Assembly: GCA_037179385.1 (NCBI GenBank)
Contig: CM074179.1
Location: 68,281,806 to 68,345,805 of the forward strand
DNA from: Holothuria scabra
Lineage: Eukaryota; Echinodermata; Holothuroidea; Aspidochirotida; Holothuriidae
Reading direction: 5' to 3'
DNA length: 64,000 nt
A model generated the notes under the pieces. The model saw only the letters and a program-made list of their open reading frames with translations. It ran no database searches and was not told the DNA's origin. The position numbers were made by a program, and so were the translations under genes. Position 1 is the stretch's first letter; the number at the start of each line of letters is the position of its first letter. Of this stretch, positions 45,213 to 56,992 are shown piece by piece.

Positions 45213-47949
45213 TCCTGACATTTCACGACATTGTGTGGGTGTTTTCAAGCCATTTATTCTGTGCTTACCCACAATATCTGAGTTTAATCGCCAGTTGTAA
45301 TAGATCCTTTCGATCAAGAAGCTATTCTAGCCTATTCCATACACTTAACACGTTTGATAAACGATGCATTCCTGGCTGTGCATTAGCAAAAATAATTTCG
45401 ACAAAAATTGTGTAGTCTAGGAAAAAGAAAGCCTACGGCCCTTTCAAGGAATCTTTAACATGACCTTTCCATTCCATTTCCTCAAGTTCACATGCAATCA
45501 ATGACTATTGTGAACAAAATGGGAATAAGGCATAAAAACTTCATAATTTCCTTGGAATTTGACGCACCTTTTGCACCATTTTGTGCTCAAGCCGTGCTGC
45601 GCCCACTATTTTTTTATGTATTTCGGCCTCTAGTATATCTCCGCGGTCCCTATCATCCAAACGTCACAGTTTAAGTTCTTCCTTAGTACTATTGTAGTAC
45701 TAGTAGTAACGCATTGTATATAGTACATAAAGCAGACTGTCGTAACCTGCATTAGAATAGTAGCGTAAATTGATTGATTTATTAAACGTGTTGCTTTTAA
45801 GAAAATCTTGGAAAGGCAAGAATTTGGCTGTAATAATCACCAGGGAGAGAGGTGGTTTGGAAAAGAGCTTCCTTGACCTTGAATCCTCTCAAGCACCTGC
45901 AAACCTCTTGGAAATGTGGCTCCGGTAACTTGCGGTAAGTTGACACTGATTATCGTCAACAGTAACGTAGTTTAACGTTTAGGAAGACTTCTTAAACAAT
46001 TAGTGTCTTGTAGGGATACTCAGGGCAAAAGTATTGGGACTTAAGCCGGGGAGACTACTCACAGACTTTCGAACGTGTATCAGAACTCAGCAGTGAACAA
46101 AAAGAGACCCAGAGCGGGTTTTTTTTTTTTCGGAACTTTCAGGCCAACCGGAAAGGTATGAAAACGCCAGGCCTAACGTTAGGCTAGGCTAAAGAGCTAT
46201 TATTTGCATGCCTATACAATTTTCTTTTCGTGAACATTGCAGCCAAATGCCAGAATACAAAGATCTTCTTCAAATCAAATATTCTGATCAATCAGTCGCG
46301 TTACTATCCTAGGTTATGGCTGCCGTATGTGCTGTTTATACGAATCCGAAGTGATGTCAATTGTCAAGTGATGATCTCAATAGAGTATAACTGGGGTCCA
46401 TCAGCTTTTAATCCTTCCAATTCTTTGCCAACCTGTATAATGTAGGCCTATGATTGTTCACTAAAATATTTCGTGATTCTGTCAATTTCACTGAATATGA
46501 GGGCCCGGAACTACGTATATAAAATAAAGTTTAGACATTTCATGGCTCAGCTCATGGACCTCAAGCTGATAGCCGCCGTCATTTGCTGTTCGGGTTCGTC
46601 TATGCCATATTGGTATCGCTGGCACGGCTGAAGTGTTATTTCCAATTGTATCGGTTGCAAATTTTGAACCTAGGAAGACTTCAGGGGTTGTAATTTGTCA
46701 AAATTTAGAGGACGCAGCAAAGTCTGGCCACACAATGGTCGAAAACTTCATACCAAACTCTGTCTGAGTAACGATATTTCATGCTTTACTCCAGATTGTT
46801 CACACTACAATCGATTATAAATGTACATGAATCATGTTTATGATTCCTTGAAAATACCGTAGAATTTCATTTCCCTTAAATATTTTATCTTTCCATCAAT
46901 CACGAAGAAATTAGTTTTGAAAAAGAGACTTCAAAAAAGGAAAAAAAAAACTAATATCCTTTGTGATCACTGCTTGAGATGAGAGAAGCAAAAGAAAAAG
47001 AGAGATGCTTGCCAATTTGATTTCATTTATACGGTTATCCTTTTTTCTGGGTCATAATCGACTGTGATTTGTTTCTTGTCTGATTAACAAGGCAGATAAA
47101 AGCGTTGCTGTTCGGAATAACGAGTAGGGAATGGTTACTCCCATTGATGTTTCACGGCGTTTGATTCAATCACCTCGAAGGACGCTACGGATAATGGTGA
47201 AATCATTAATTTCTTAGTGCTTTTGATTATAAGGACTGGGTTATTTGAGGCTGATTTAGTCCTTGTCTCTCTTCACACAAATAACCCAAATAAAAACCAA
47301 CATAGCTGTTTGGTTCTGCTGTGTTGAGTGACGTACACAAGGGAGTTGCATTGGCATTTTAACTGTTATAAATAAGCCTACTTGTCAATGAGATCAAATA
47401 ATGAAAAGTCATTGTCCATTTGAATATGACGTTAACAGGTTAACTACTTTGGATGAGCACTTTGAGACAGCTTTCTAAAATTCTGTGCAGGAGAAAGTTA
47501 TTTACTGATTTTCTGCCCTACCCTCCATGTAAACTAAAGCTTCGGCAATCTATCTACTTTCATCCCACAGGCCTGTCAAAGAGAAGCCGTTCTGGCATCA
47601 TACGCACAATGTCTCCAATTTTAGACACATCATATTATCGATACATCAAAACTCGTGTCTCTTTCCAATTGATTAACTAACTCCGTAGCAACACTGAAGT
47701 GAGAAGTTAGCTTCGCGTGAAAAGGTGATATGTTGTCATGTATGTCACACAACAATTGCATATAGGATTCATCGAAACTAACTCCCTGCTACGGGCACTA
47801 GCACCCACAACTTACATCCACAGTGGGACAAATATAAGGTTCTGAAAAATTTGATTTTTTTGTTTTTTGTTTTTTTTTAATAAACTAAATAAAATTAGAC
47901 TTAATGCTAACTTCTTGGGCATTTTTTTTTATAAATTTGCATATTGTAG
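45068..47949. other. intron; no further exon recognised
   Basis: Contains a T-run at 45179-45211 and a palindromic GCCTAACGTTAGGC word near 46171. Open frames at 45131-45674, 46230 and 47453 lack exon borders or coding-like composition. Confidence 0.5.
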
Positions 47950-48057
47950 GACTTTGACATCGTGAGTGAACGCATAAAGATAGAGGATGAAGCTGAATGC
48001 TTGGAAGTAATAACTGAAGCTTTAAACAATTTAAAGTTCGGAGACTTTGTGACAAAA
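47950..48057 (+). CDS. tail exon, helical
   Basis: Acceptor tgcatattgtag, donor ACAAAA then gtaagt; 108 bases, phase 0 in and out. Codes 36 residues: DFDIVSERIKIEDEAECLEV, ITEALNNLKFGDFVTK. Acidic, amphipathic, no recognised domain. Excellent splice sites on both sides and continuous phase with 44935-45067 support it as a real exon. Confidence 0.7.
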
Positions 48058-48163
48058 GTAAGTTTGGTTTAGAATTACGGTAGATCATGACTTTTAATCA
48101 GTGAGAAAGAACTGTGCAAAAAGAAGTGTAAGTAATTAAATTAAGTTCCTCCTGTTCCTCCAG

Positions 48164-48184
48164 GTTTCCATCACGACCGTCGCA
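48164..48184 (+). CDS. candidate 21-base microexon
   Basis: A pyrimidine-rich acceptor (cctcctgttcctccag) and a consensus donor (gtaagt) bracket exactly seven codons, VSITTVA, in phase 0. It follows the 47950 exon by 106 bases. Chance pairing of two good sites is possible. Confidence 0.4.
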
Positions 48185-48285
48185 GTAAGTCCGATATCTT
48201 TGAATAAAATGTATTAAAAAGATCATTTACAGAAACAGTCCGCCGTTACAAATTAAGGAAATTTATTTCAATGTTACTTTGTTCC

Positions 48286-48522
48286 CTACGGAAGCGTATT
48301 GTTGCCACATGAAAAAATAAACTTTTTGTACGTACGAAAAGATTTTCGAACGTAGAAAGAGATTTTCGAACGTTCCAAAAGTTTTTTCGTACTATGAAAA
48401 GATTTTCGAATGTACGGAAAGATTGTCGAAGGTTCCGAATTTTTTTTTCGTAAGAACTAAAAGATTTTCGAACGTACGAAAAGTTTATTTTTTTTTCATG
48501 TGACAACAATACGCTTCCGTAG
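48286..48522. mobile_element. MITE with TTCGAACGTACGAAA words
   Basis: Ends CTACGGAAGCGTATTGTTGC and, complemented on the right, CTACGGAAGCGTATTGTTGT are inverted repeats of about 40 bases. The 237-bp interior is a string of GATTTTCGAACGTACGAAAA-type repeats in both orientations. No true ORF; the minus-strand open frame across it is a product of the repeats. Confidence 0.75.
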
Positions 48523-48911
48523 TCCCCCCCCCCCCCCCCACTTTCATACAACAGATATTTTTTCCATTTCCAAAGAGAGAACTGTAATTTAGTCAGGGTT
48601 GATAATCATTGTAAGAAGTTGCAAAGGCAGAGATTTGTATCAGGTATTGTTGGGAAATTCTCATAGATTACAGGCGGGTAACCAGGAACTCTGATATGGG
48701 GGGGGGGGGAGGATCGCGGGGGCATAAACGAAGCGTTATGGTTGAAGTCAGTAGAAACATGTAGTAACCACTATTTGAGAGAATCGCATGATGTCTCAAG
48801 CCCATCGTAGCTATTTCAATGCGGCTTATGATGTGCCAAGTAATACTCGCGAGGCGGGTAATTTTTTTCAAATCCTACTCTTCTTTGAATTTCCTTCTCA
48901 TTTTGCTTTAG

Positions 48912-49007
48912 ACAATATGGGACCTTGTGCAGGACATTGACTGGCAGAGTCCGACAGTCTTAAATACGGATAATTTTTGTTATAATGATGTTTTTACTTT
49001 TTTTTAA
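48912..49007 (+). CDS. tail exon with in-frame stop (possible alternative end)
   Basis: Acceptor tctcattttgcttag-like (cattttgctttag) followed in phase 0 by TIWDLVQDIDWQSPTVLNTD, NFCYNDVFTFF and TAA at 49005. No usable donor lies before the stop, so if the exon is real it ends an isoform here. Its opening (WDLVQDIDW) resembles the helical style of neighbouring exons. The last residues run over a T-tract and may not be coding. Confidence 0.4.
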   Translation, partial: TIWDLVQDIDWQSPTVLNTDNFCYNDVFTFF

Positions 49008-49804
49008 TTTGATCGATATTTTCATAACGAAAAGGTAAATTTTGAAATGAATTTGTGGAAATGGTTCGAGTTCAAACCCCAAGTATCCCAGTCATTAGGT
49101 TAGGATGTTTATTTTAGTTTTAAGTGAAGTTGTTGTATGCATGGAACCTCCTGGTGGTGATTCACGGGAACTAATTTGAGTGTTTTCCTTTCTTTGATTC
49201 GAAAAGGTTCCTGCTGAACGTTTATACTAATAAAAAGTGCTTGGTTGGTTAACCTTCGACTGTGAGTCTTTCGCAACGGATGCTAACGTTTTTCACAAAA
49301 TTTAGTTGCTGTATAGTAAAAGGGGTCATAAAAGGCTGAAAAGATATTCACAACACCTTGGCAGCTCTATCCCGTTAAGGATCCAGTGATCGAAAGCTGC
49401 ACCAGAAGAGACTTCTACCCGAAATAATGTCCGAAACAAAAGTATTTAGACCGTGACCCCAAATGGAACTCGAAACTTTTGCAGGGGTTTTGCTTAAAAA
49501 ATGCTGAAAATATTTTGCCCATGTAAAGGAACGACAAATCGTAAACAAGTCATACGAGATAATTTCAATTTTTCCAACTACCTTACTCCTGTAGAACCAC
49601 CCAAAATGTCCTGGGCTCTTTCTTGTGAAGATGCGCAAACCTTATTATAGTGTTCACAAAATAATTCTTAGGGGAATGGAAGTCTATGATAGTAATCAGC
49701 ATTTGGCTTGGTGATAATCACAAATCATTCAGCAGTTAAGTGAGGTGAAATCCCAAGGCCATGGGTTCCACGGGTATACTCCACTTCCACTACATTGAAC
49801 TTAA

Positions 49805-50364
49805 AGTGTACCTCAAGTCAAAAAATTCAAAAATATATATTAAAGACCACGAAAAATAAATTCGAACAGTCTTACTTCCATCTTCGTAGGACATTCCTGA
49901 GCGGAGATATAAAATGTTGAAGTTTATTCACTCAAATTAAAATGGTACATTGCGCAATAATTTGTGATATCACTCTTTTACTACTCAAATTACAATCTTT
50001 GTATTTCTTTGTTTTTCCGAATGTTACTGCACCTTGTACCAAGGCGCGATAGCACTCTAACTCTTATGAGGTGATGTAATTAATTAAGTCCTCCTTGTGC
50101 ATCATGCTATGCAAGCAAACAAGAAGTGTTCAAGGTCATAAAAACATTTTTAATTTTTAAAGGGAAACAAAGCATGTTATGTGAGTTGTACAACAAGAAA
50201 GTCACAAATTATTGCGCAATCTATCAATTTGTTTTAAGTGAATTCACTTCAACATTTTCAATCTCAGCTCAGGAATGTCATATGAAGATGGGAGTTGGAC
50301 TGTTAGAATTCATTTTTCATGCTCCTAAATATATATTTTTGAATTTTTTGACTTGAGGTACACT
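49805..50364. mobile_element. MITE with TTAA flanks
   Basis: Left AGTGTACCTCAAGTCAAAAA and right end, complemented, AGTGTACCTCAAGTCAAAAA are identical, and the match continues through ATTCAAAAATATAT, about 38 bases. TTAA flanks both ends (49801-49804, 50365-50368), as for piggyBac-type insertions, although the termini do not begin CCC. 560 bp, no transposase. Confidence 0.75.
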
Positions 50365-51343
50365 TTAAAACTGAAGCACTAAATGTTTTCCACAGAATAT
50401 GATGTTTTGTCTGTATAAAGGATCTTTCAAAATGCAGCAAAAGGAGGCCTTTTATAAGTTTAATATGGTATTTAGGTAGAAAAACACTCACACAACAACT
50501 AATAGGCTGTTTTGGAAACCTGCTTTTATGCAGTCAGAATATATGAAGATCATGTAAGCAGTGTAAACCAAACAGTCTGAGGAGAAAGCGCACGTAGTGT
50601 GCGAAAAAATTGTAACTTAAGAACAGAATGCTCCAAAAATGAAGACTTCATGACACAACAATTGCAAAATATATTTACTAACCTACTGATTGGAACATTG
50701 ATGTAAACCTGCTACGGTATTCATTTTTTCTTCATGCCTCAATTATTGGGGTGGCATTTGATATAACAAGCCGCTCAAAAAATATTTGGTAGCATGTTCA
50801 CCGTCACACTCTCTTATTGGCCTCTCATAGTCCATTCGGGCAAGGCACGGGCAAAACATGATATGTGGTGCCAAAAGTACGGGAAATATTGCTTTTGCCC
50901 CCCCCCCCCTTCCCCAAATAGTACCTCCCGAACGCTTATGGTTAGGGTTGTTGGTTAGTGTTATGGGTTATTGTTTAACGTAGGGGAAAGACATAGGTGC
51001 AAGGAATTGCGCACACGGTCACTTGAAACCTTGGGGGAACAATGAGACGGGGAATTTTAGAACAAGAGAGTCGGGGCTTACAGGCATTACTGCTTGTCAA
51101 TGATCTGTTCTGAGCTATTGGATTTGTTCTGGGAATTGTTTTTGAAAAGTCGTTAAGCTTTTAAGGTGTTCTGAACTAGGTCTTAGTGGAATAATGTCGT
51201 CTGCTATACCTCTAAGAACACAGCTGCAAATCCTTCTATCACTAAAACTTGTTTCTCGCTTAATTAAAACTTTCACTCTTTCAGTTTTTTACACGGTTTA
51301 AAATTGGTGTCAATTTGCAGAAGAAAAAATTGAGACGTGCATA

Positions 51344-51533
51344 CACTCTAAAAAACGTGCGGTTGAGAATTGAACCGAGAAGGAACCAAATTGGCACTAG
51401 GCCGAAAAGGTTCAAATATTTGACTAGATTTGGTTCATTTTGAACCAAACTAGTCAAATATTTGAACCCCATTAGATTCAGTGCCCATGTAAATCCTTTT
51501 CAGGTTCGATTTGAACCGGACGTTTTTAGGGTG
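51344..51533. mobile_element. small MITE, CACTCTAAAAA termini
   Basis: Left CACTCTAAAAAACGTGCGGT and right (complement) CACCCTAAAAACGTCCGGTT are inverted repeats. The interior is dominated by self-complementary words such as GGTTCAAATATTTGA. The minus-strand open frame here is element-internal and not a gene. Confidence 0.65.
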
Positions 51534-51757
51534 AAGAGCTATTGTAAAAAATCTGTTAAATATTTTCCAGTATTTCTCTGGTTACTATAATCATCCCTTT
51601 TATTTATGTTCGATAATTTACATCGACTTTTAACAGTAAAAATCTTGCTAAATATGCATGAACCTTGAAATGATCGGGATAATGCACAAAAAATTCAAGC
51701 TAGGACTGTAGGTTTAAGGACAACTTGTCTTTGCTCCTTTGCATTAGTCATTACTAC

Positions 51758-52082
51758 CCAGCCAACATATCCAGTTGGGCCAAAACTGGGCTTCAGCTGG
51801 GCTACATGCTGGGCCCAGCTTGGACCCATTTGTGTTTGTCAGGTGTGCCCATGTGGGACCCAACTGGTTTAACTTTTACAAGCTGAAGCCCAGCTGGAGC
51901 CCAGCTAGGTTTCAGTTATTGAAGCTGGGCCCAGCTGAGCTTCAACTAGGCATCAGCTGGAGAGGCTGGCCCAGTTGGGCACCACGGGGGAACATCTGAC
52001 AAACACTAATGAGTCCCAACTGGGGCCCAGCAAGGAGCCCAGCTGGAGTCCAGTTGGGACCCAACTCGGCATGTTGACTGGG
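51758..52082. mobile_element. CAGCTGG foldback element, copy 2
   Basis: Begins CCAGCCAACATATCCAGTTG and ends with the complement type ATGTTGACTGG. Same internal order as copy 1 (GTTTGTCAGGTGT, AGGTTTCAGTTATTGAAGCT, ACATCTGACAAACAC) but more diverged, so older. Located in an intron of the plus-strand gene. Confidence 0.8.
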
Positions 52083-52417
52083 TGAAGGCTTATTCCAGCC
52101 AGAAACATAAATATCTTTGGCAATAAACAGCGAGTGATAGAGAACGATTTTGTTTCATTTGGATTTCGGCAAGTTTTAAGCCATCGATTGCTTCGTACAT
52201 TTTTTTTTGTTAAGTACGGGTCACTATATTGTTGCGGTGATATGGTTATTAAACAGAGGAAACTAAAGCCCTCAAATTCAATAGTTCTTCAATCGTAAAG
52301 GATCCTATCCACAATTTGAGATAATCTAACCTGTCTGGCAAATATTGCATGAAATATATATGCACTGATCATCGCAATGCCTCAAAATATTTACAGTATT
52401 TTATTATTCTACCGCAG

Positions 52418-52517
52418 GTTAGCCATCAGGAAATTTTAAAAGGAATATTCCAGACATGTGGTATTCCGAAAAATAAGTATGATGATGTCAGTTTTTATAT
52501 GGAAAATTTGTTTGACT
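52418..52517 (+). CDS. tail exon, helical
   Basis: Acceptor ttctaccgcag, donor GACT then gtgagt; 100 bases. Codes VSHQEILKGIFQTCGIPKNK, YDDVSFYMENLFD, phase 0 in and phase 1 out. Helix-prone with spaced hydrophobics, loosely reminiscent of a death-fold helix pair but too short to claim. The next recognised exon (53150) requires phase 0, so either an exon is missing between them or the two belong to alternative transcripts. Confidence 0.6.
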
Positions 52518-52581
52518 GTGAGTAAAATCAATCACGTTTTCTTGAGAATATAATGAAAACGAGTGGTGGAAAAGCCACATA

Positions 52582-52995
52582 GGGTGCTTTTATACTTGAT
52601 CCGGATCTGATCGCCCGATGTTATCAGCGTATCGAATTACGTGTATGGCTTGATCCTGGTGCATTTACACTTTCCTCGTACTATGTTCCTCCTCTGTGCT
52701 TAAGCGGAATTCCCTCCAAATTAATTACGAAATACAGGCACACGCTCGTGCCCACCAAAGTGTAAACAAGAAATAGATCCTGTACATGTACCATGCACAC
52801 CGTACCTTACCTCACCGGTGATCCGGCGAGCATTTACACTACAGATTTAATCACCTGCGCGGGATCCCCCACACTAGGGTCAAAATCGGGCGATCAGATC
52901 CGGATCTGATCTGCATTTGCACTACAAATTTGATCTCGAGCAGTGGATCAGACCCGGCGCAGGCGATCAGATCCGGATCAAGTGCAAAACCACCC
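52582..52995. mobile_element. MITE with GATCCGGATC words
   Basis: Left GGGTGCTTTTATACTTGATC then CGGATCTGATCGCC; right (complement) GGGTGGTTTTGCACTTGATC then CGGATCTGATCGCC. 414 bp. Interior repeats of GATCAGATCCGGATC. No ORF. Lies in the intron after 52517. Confidence 0.75.
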
Positions 52996-53149
52996 AATTC
53001 ACTTTAACCTTCAGATTTTTGTCTTATTCGACATGCCTGATTTTTTTAAGAGTCCTTACTCTTAACTTAAATGAACAAGTTAGACGTAATATTTGCATTC
53101 AGGCTTCAAGCTTTAAGACTTGGAAACATAAATAATTTTTTTAACCCAG

Positions 53150-53243
53150 GTTCCTCTGAACACGTTTGGGGAAAACATCGTTAAAGAAACAAAAATTAGC
53201 TCCAAACAAGCTGCCATGTTGGTTTCGCTACTGAAATCACAAG
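53150..53243 (+). CDS. tail exon, helical
   Basis: Acceptor tttttttaacccag, donor ACAAG then gttagt; 94 bases, phase 0 in, phase 1 out. Codes VPLNTFGENIVKETKISSKQ, AAMLVSLLKSQ plus one base. Continues in phase into the 53655 exon. No family recognised. Confidence 0.6.
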
Positions 53244-53654
53244 GTTAGTTTCACTATTCCTTGAATTTCCTTCAATGAAACTTTGATATCACATATTTCC
53301 AGAACCATGATGCTATTTCCGTTTATTTTTTTTTTACCTAAAGTTCTTATGCCATTGCTGTTTGTGTCGGTGATTTGATGTTATGCCTTTGCTGTGGCTT
53401 TGAATTTATTAAGTAAAGCAGGCCCACTTACGCTAAGAGTACTTCTCGGGATCCTTCCTCAATATGTTCAACCCTTGCAAAATGTTGTTGGCAAAAGGCT
53501 TTCTCTGCGAATTGAAGTGCGTAATAAATGAATCGTTTATTTGATAAGTCAGTACATCTGTCAGTGCTACAAAGCGCTACAGAAAGTTTAGTACAAGCTT
53601 CACGCTGACGTAAGGTTAATTAGAAAAAATGATGTCTGTTTGCAATTCACCTAG

Positions 53655-53787
53655 ATATCGATAAGTTGAAAAGAAGGATGGGTGACAAGAAATTACCCAT
53701 AACTGACAGACTGATAGCATGCAAGCTGGAATTAATCACCTGGAGGAACTCTTCGATTATTGCAAGACATTAGTGGAGGACAAAAAG
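53655..53787 (+). CDS. tail exon with a frame break
   Basis: Acceptor gcaattcacctag, donor AAAAAG then gtaaaa. Entered in phase 1 the frame reads DIDKLKRRMGDKKLPITDRL, IACKLE and then drifts to a stop at 53771. The coding-like continuation NHLEELFDYCKTLVEDKK lies in the next frame and exits in phase 0, which fits the 56431 exon. The exon is therefore one base short (or two long) of a consistent frame, with the switch between 53700 and 53770. A base-call error, a pseudogene lesion, or use of an internal acceptor (ctgacag, exon from 53710, phase 0) could explain it. Confidence 0.5.
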
Positions 53788-53833
53788 GTAAAACGTTCTT
53801 TTTGTTATATTTTGGTCTTTCCAGACAATGGAT

Positions 53834-55760
53834 CAGGGGTGGCGCCAGGATTTGCCCGACAGGGGGGCCGAATATCAAGGCCCCGACAAAGGCGATGTTA
53901 TGTCTCGGTTGAACGTGACTTTGCAGAATTTGAGGCGCACGGAGCGCGCCTTAATTTTGAGCTTTCTTTTTAACAAATACTTAAAAATCTGGAGTTTATT
54001 TAAAGTAAAAATAAAAAATTTTGAAAGAAATTTGGCTTTTTTTGCTACCACAAAAAATTTTGGGTGTTTATTGAAGAATCTGTCCTTCGTGAGGGAAAAA
54101 TCAAAAACGCTATATGGGCGACAGATGAAATTCTTTGGGGGTTATGCATTGAAACGTACAAGACCTACTTACTAACTGACTAAGGCTTTGAGACGAGACT
54201 AGAAGTTTGCCTGGAGAGTTTTCCCTTTTTTGAACGAATCTTTCAAAATTAAGAGCTTATCATGATGGGGAAATTTTGGAATTTAACGAAAGAAAATTTG
54301 GTTTTATGGTAAGATTATTATGAAAAATTTGGTTTCTTTTATTAAGTGATTCAGGAGCAAAATTAGGTAGTATGACGGGTGATTAACAGAGTTGGCTTTG
54401 GTTATTTATTGTACGGAGTATCCATCGAAATTGGGAAATTTTGCCATTTCTCTACAATATAAAGCTTATAATGGAATAGAAATTGTAATTTTATGACAGT
54501 TTGGGGTTTTATGGGGGAATCTAACACTATCATGAGGAAAATCAAGTAGGGGTGACCTGTAATTTGTTGAGGTTAGTGAATATCATCATGCAGCACTCGG
54601 ACCATATTGGAGCATATATTTTATTTATTGTCATAAGCGTACGGAAGCGTGTCAGCTGAGTTTGGGAGGGGGCAAAATTGTTCTTTTGTCCGAAAAATGT
54701 AATCCTGCCCGAAAGATTATCTAAGTGGAGAGCACAGAGTTTTTTGGAAAAATGTAGAACCCTCGGTCAGCAGAAAATGGCATTTCCTGGGCTCGTAACT
54801 AGAATTAAAGAAGTCCTTACTTTCAGATTTCTTTCGCAATAAAATTATTTTCACTTTAAAATACTGCCCAAAATGAACAATAATTTACAAACAAGCATTG
54901 TACTGTTCAGTTATCTGTTCGACTAAAACACTATCTATGCAGAGCGCCACCATCAGTTATCACGGAGCGTACAGAAAATTGTTAAGAAATCTAACCCCTA
55001 ATATAGCCGGAATGGCATTTCCCAGACTTGTAACTAGAAATGAAGCAGTCGTTATTTTGAGCTTAGCTTTAAAATGAAAGTTTCACTTCAATAGAGAAGA
55101 AACCCAACTTGCTAATGATCAGAAAAGTGTCAGACAAAAGGTACTGCTACAATAAGATATAATGGTCTTGTCTCTTTTCTGGGGGGGGGGGGGACTATGC
55201 AACGGAATTGAAAGCATACTAAAATGCTTTTGACTGTATTAAGAATCTTCGATCAATTCAATTGCAAGGTCCACTTAATAGCCCCGACTGCCCGAACTCA
55301 AGATTCCAAATGGTTTTGCTCCCAACGTATTTGAAAATATGGCACGTTACAAGGTGCCTTCAAATAAATTTCCAGTCAGACTTATGGGGAGATTTTCTCA
55401 CACAGCTGTTTATCATTATGTGTAGCTGAAAACGACATGGCCGATATTCATCATCCCCGAAAAATTGCCCTCCTACCCCGACGAGGGAAGATATAGGACA
55501 AGGGACATAGAATGGGATTTAACAGAGTTAAGAAGTGATTTAAAATCGATTCCGATATGTAAAATAGCATTTCAAAACAAAAAATATGTTCTAGATCGCC
55601 CATCCAGTAACTTCAGTCCTTTTGGGGTTTATTATTTTTTTTTTTATTTTTTAGGCCTCCCCGACGAAACCGCCGACATTCCCCGACGGGGGGGGGGGGG
55701 GGCGCAGTGTTCCCCGACGGGGAGGGGGCATGCCCCCCCCCCCCGCTGGCGCCACCCCTG
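53834..55760. mobile_element. hAT-type nonautonomous element with 8-bp duplication
   Basis: Begins CAGGGGTGGCGCCAGGATTT and ends CCGCTGGCGCCACCCCTG, inverted termini typical of hAT elements. CAATGGAT flanks both sides (53826-53833, 55761-55768), an exact 8-bp target duplication. The 1927-bp interior is AT-rich with no transposase-length ORF. It sits in the intron after the 53655 exon. The intact duplication suggests a fairly recent insertion. Confidence 0.92.
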
Positions 55761-56430
55761 CAATGGATATTCACTGGATGTTATTGGTAGAGAAGGTTTT
55801 TTTTTCTCAGAGTGGAGACCACTTTAATTTGAGAATGTATATATCTCAATGACGAAAAGCGCATTCGTTCTACATACCTAGAAAACTCAAAAACTTCAAT
55901 TTTCAGAACTAAACAAAAAAAAAACAAAAAACAAAAAACAATCTAATGAAACTGGCAATTAACCATAACTAATGGCTCTTGACGAATTAGCTAAAGGTAA
56001 ATTAAACCGAACATGACTCTGATAACTCAGTATTCCTCGCATTGCGAGTACGGTTTTGTTCCAAAAAATGTCGAAACGATAAGCCAGGGGACTATTACTG
56101 ATAGCGAGTAAGAGCACACAGATTATATACCACTTGTAGTAAAATCTTTTAAAAATTGGGAACAACACACATTAGACGGCTATTGTCGGTACCTAAAATA
56201 GGGTTTTGAAAAAATTCTCTTGATTGATCTTAATCTTCTAAAAGATTTCCTGTCTTACGAGCAATTTTCGGTCAAACAAACTCAATTTTATAGTATGTGA
56301 ATTGTCGAGAAAGGAATGAATTAATGATAAAAAGGGAAATTATAACATTCTTTTGCAATCACTACATGACATTGTGAACATCATTTGGCAAAATAATTAC
56401 ATTTACATCATATTTATCTGCCATTTCAAG

Positions 56431-56503
56431 GTTCAGTTTGATTGCAGAGTGGCATGCGCATTAGGCATGTACGACGGTGTGATTTTCAAAACTTTGTTAA
56501 AAG
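56431..56503 (+). CDS. tail exon
   Basis: Acceptor ctgccatttcaag, donor AAAAG then gtaggt; 73 bases, phase 0 in, phase 1 out. Codes VQFDCRVACALGMYDGVIFK, TLLK plus one base. In phase with the exit of 53655-53787 and with the entry of 59960. No domain recognised; MYDGVIF echoes RYDGLF in the next exon. Confidence 0.6.
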
Positions 56504-56992
56504 GTAGGTGAAATCGAAAGATTTTTTTATTTGAAGAAATTGATAGCCTAAATTTTGTATTCTGCACACTGTAAGTACAAAGTAGTCAAATCGGTGTCTG
56601 AATAGTGTAACCATTTTAAGCACTAATTATTCACAAATTTGTGATGATATTTGACTAATTCCGCCGTAATGGATTAAAGAGTATACGGTCAAAACTTAGT
56701 CAAGAAGGCATAATATTTGGTAGGTACTAATTAAACTTTGTCAAATATGAGTCAAATATCAGTAAATGATATTGACTAATGTGTTTAGTCAGTCCGTCCA
56801 TTGTTTTGACGCATTTGTGTTTTCATATGGAGAAATATTCTCCCTTTTGAAGGATCAGGTTATTTGGAAAAAAAAGTTATTAGCCAAAAACTATGGTGGC
56901 CTGGTGCCCTGTATTAAATGACCGTATTGTGCTTTTCATTTGTATATTTAATGTATCGCCCTTTTATTTTTGAGCGTGGAATAATAAGTGTG

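Noticed and set aside
48246..48551. 101-codon minus-strand frame
   Set aside because: It is the translated internal repeats of the MITE at 48286-48522.
51281..51999. Open frames on both strands near 51.3-52.0 kb
   Set aside because: They overlap the inverted repeats of two elements and reflect their internal repeats.
53719..54175. Plus frames starting at 53719 and 53828
   Set aside because: Beyond the donor at 53788 they run through intron and hAT element sequence; only 53719-53787 is used as exon.
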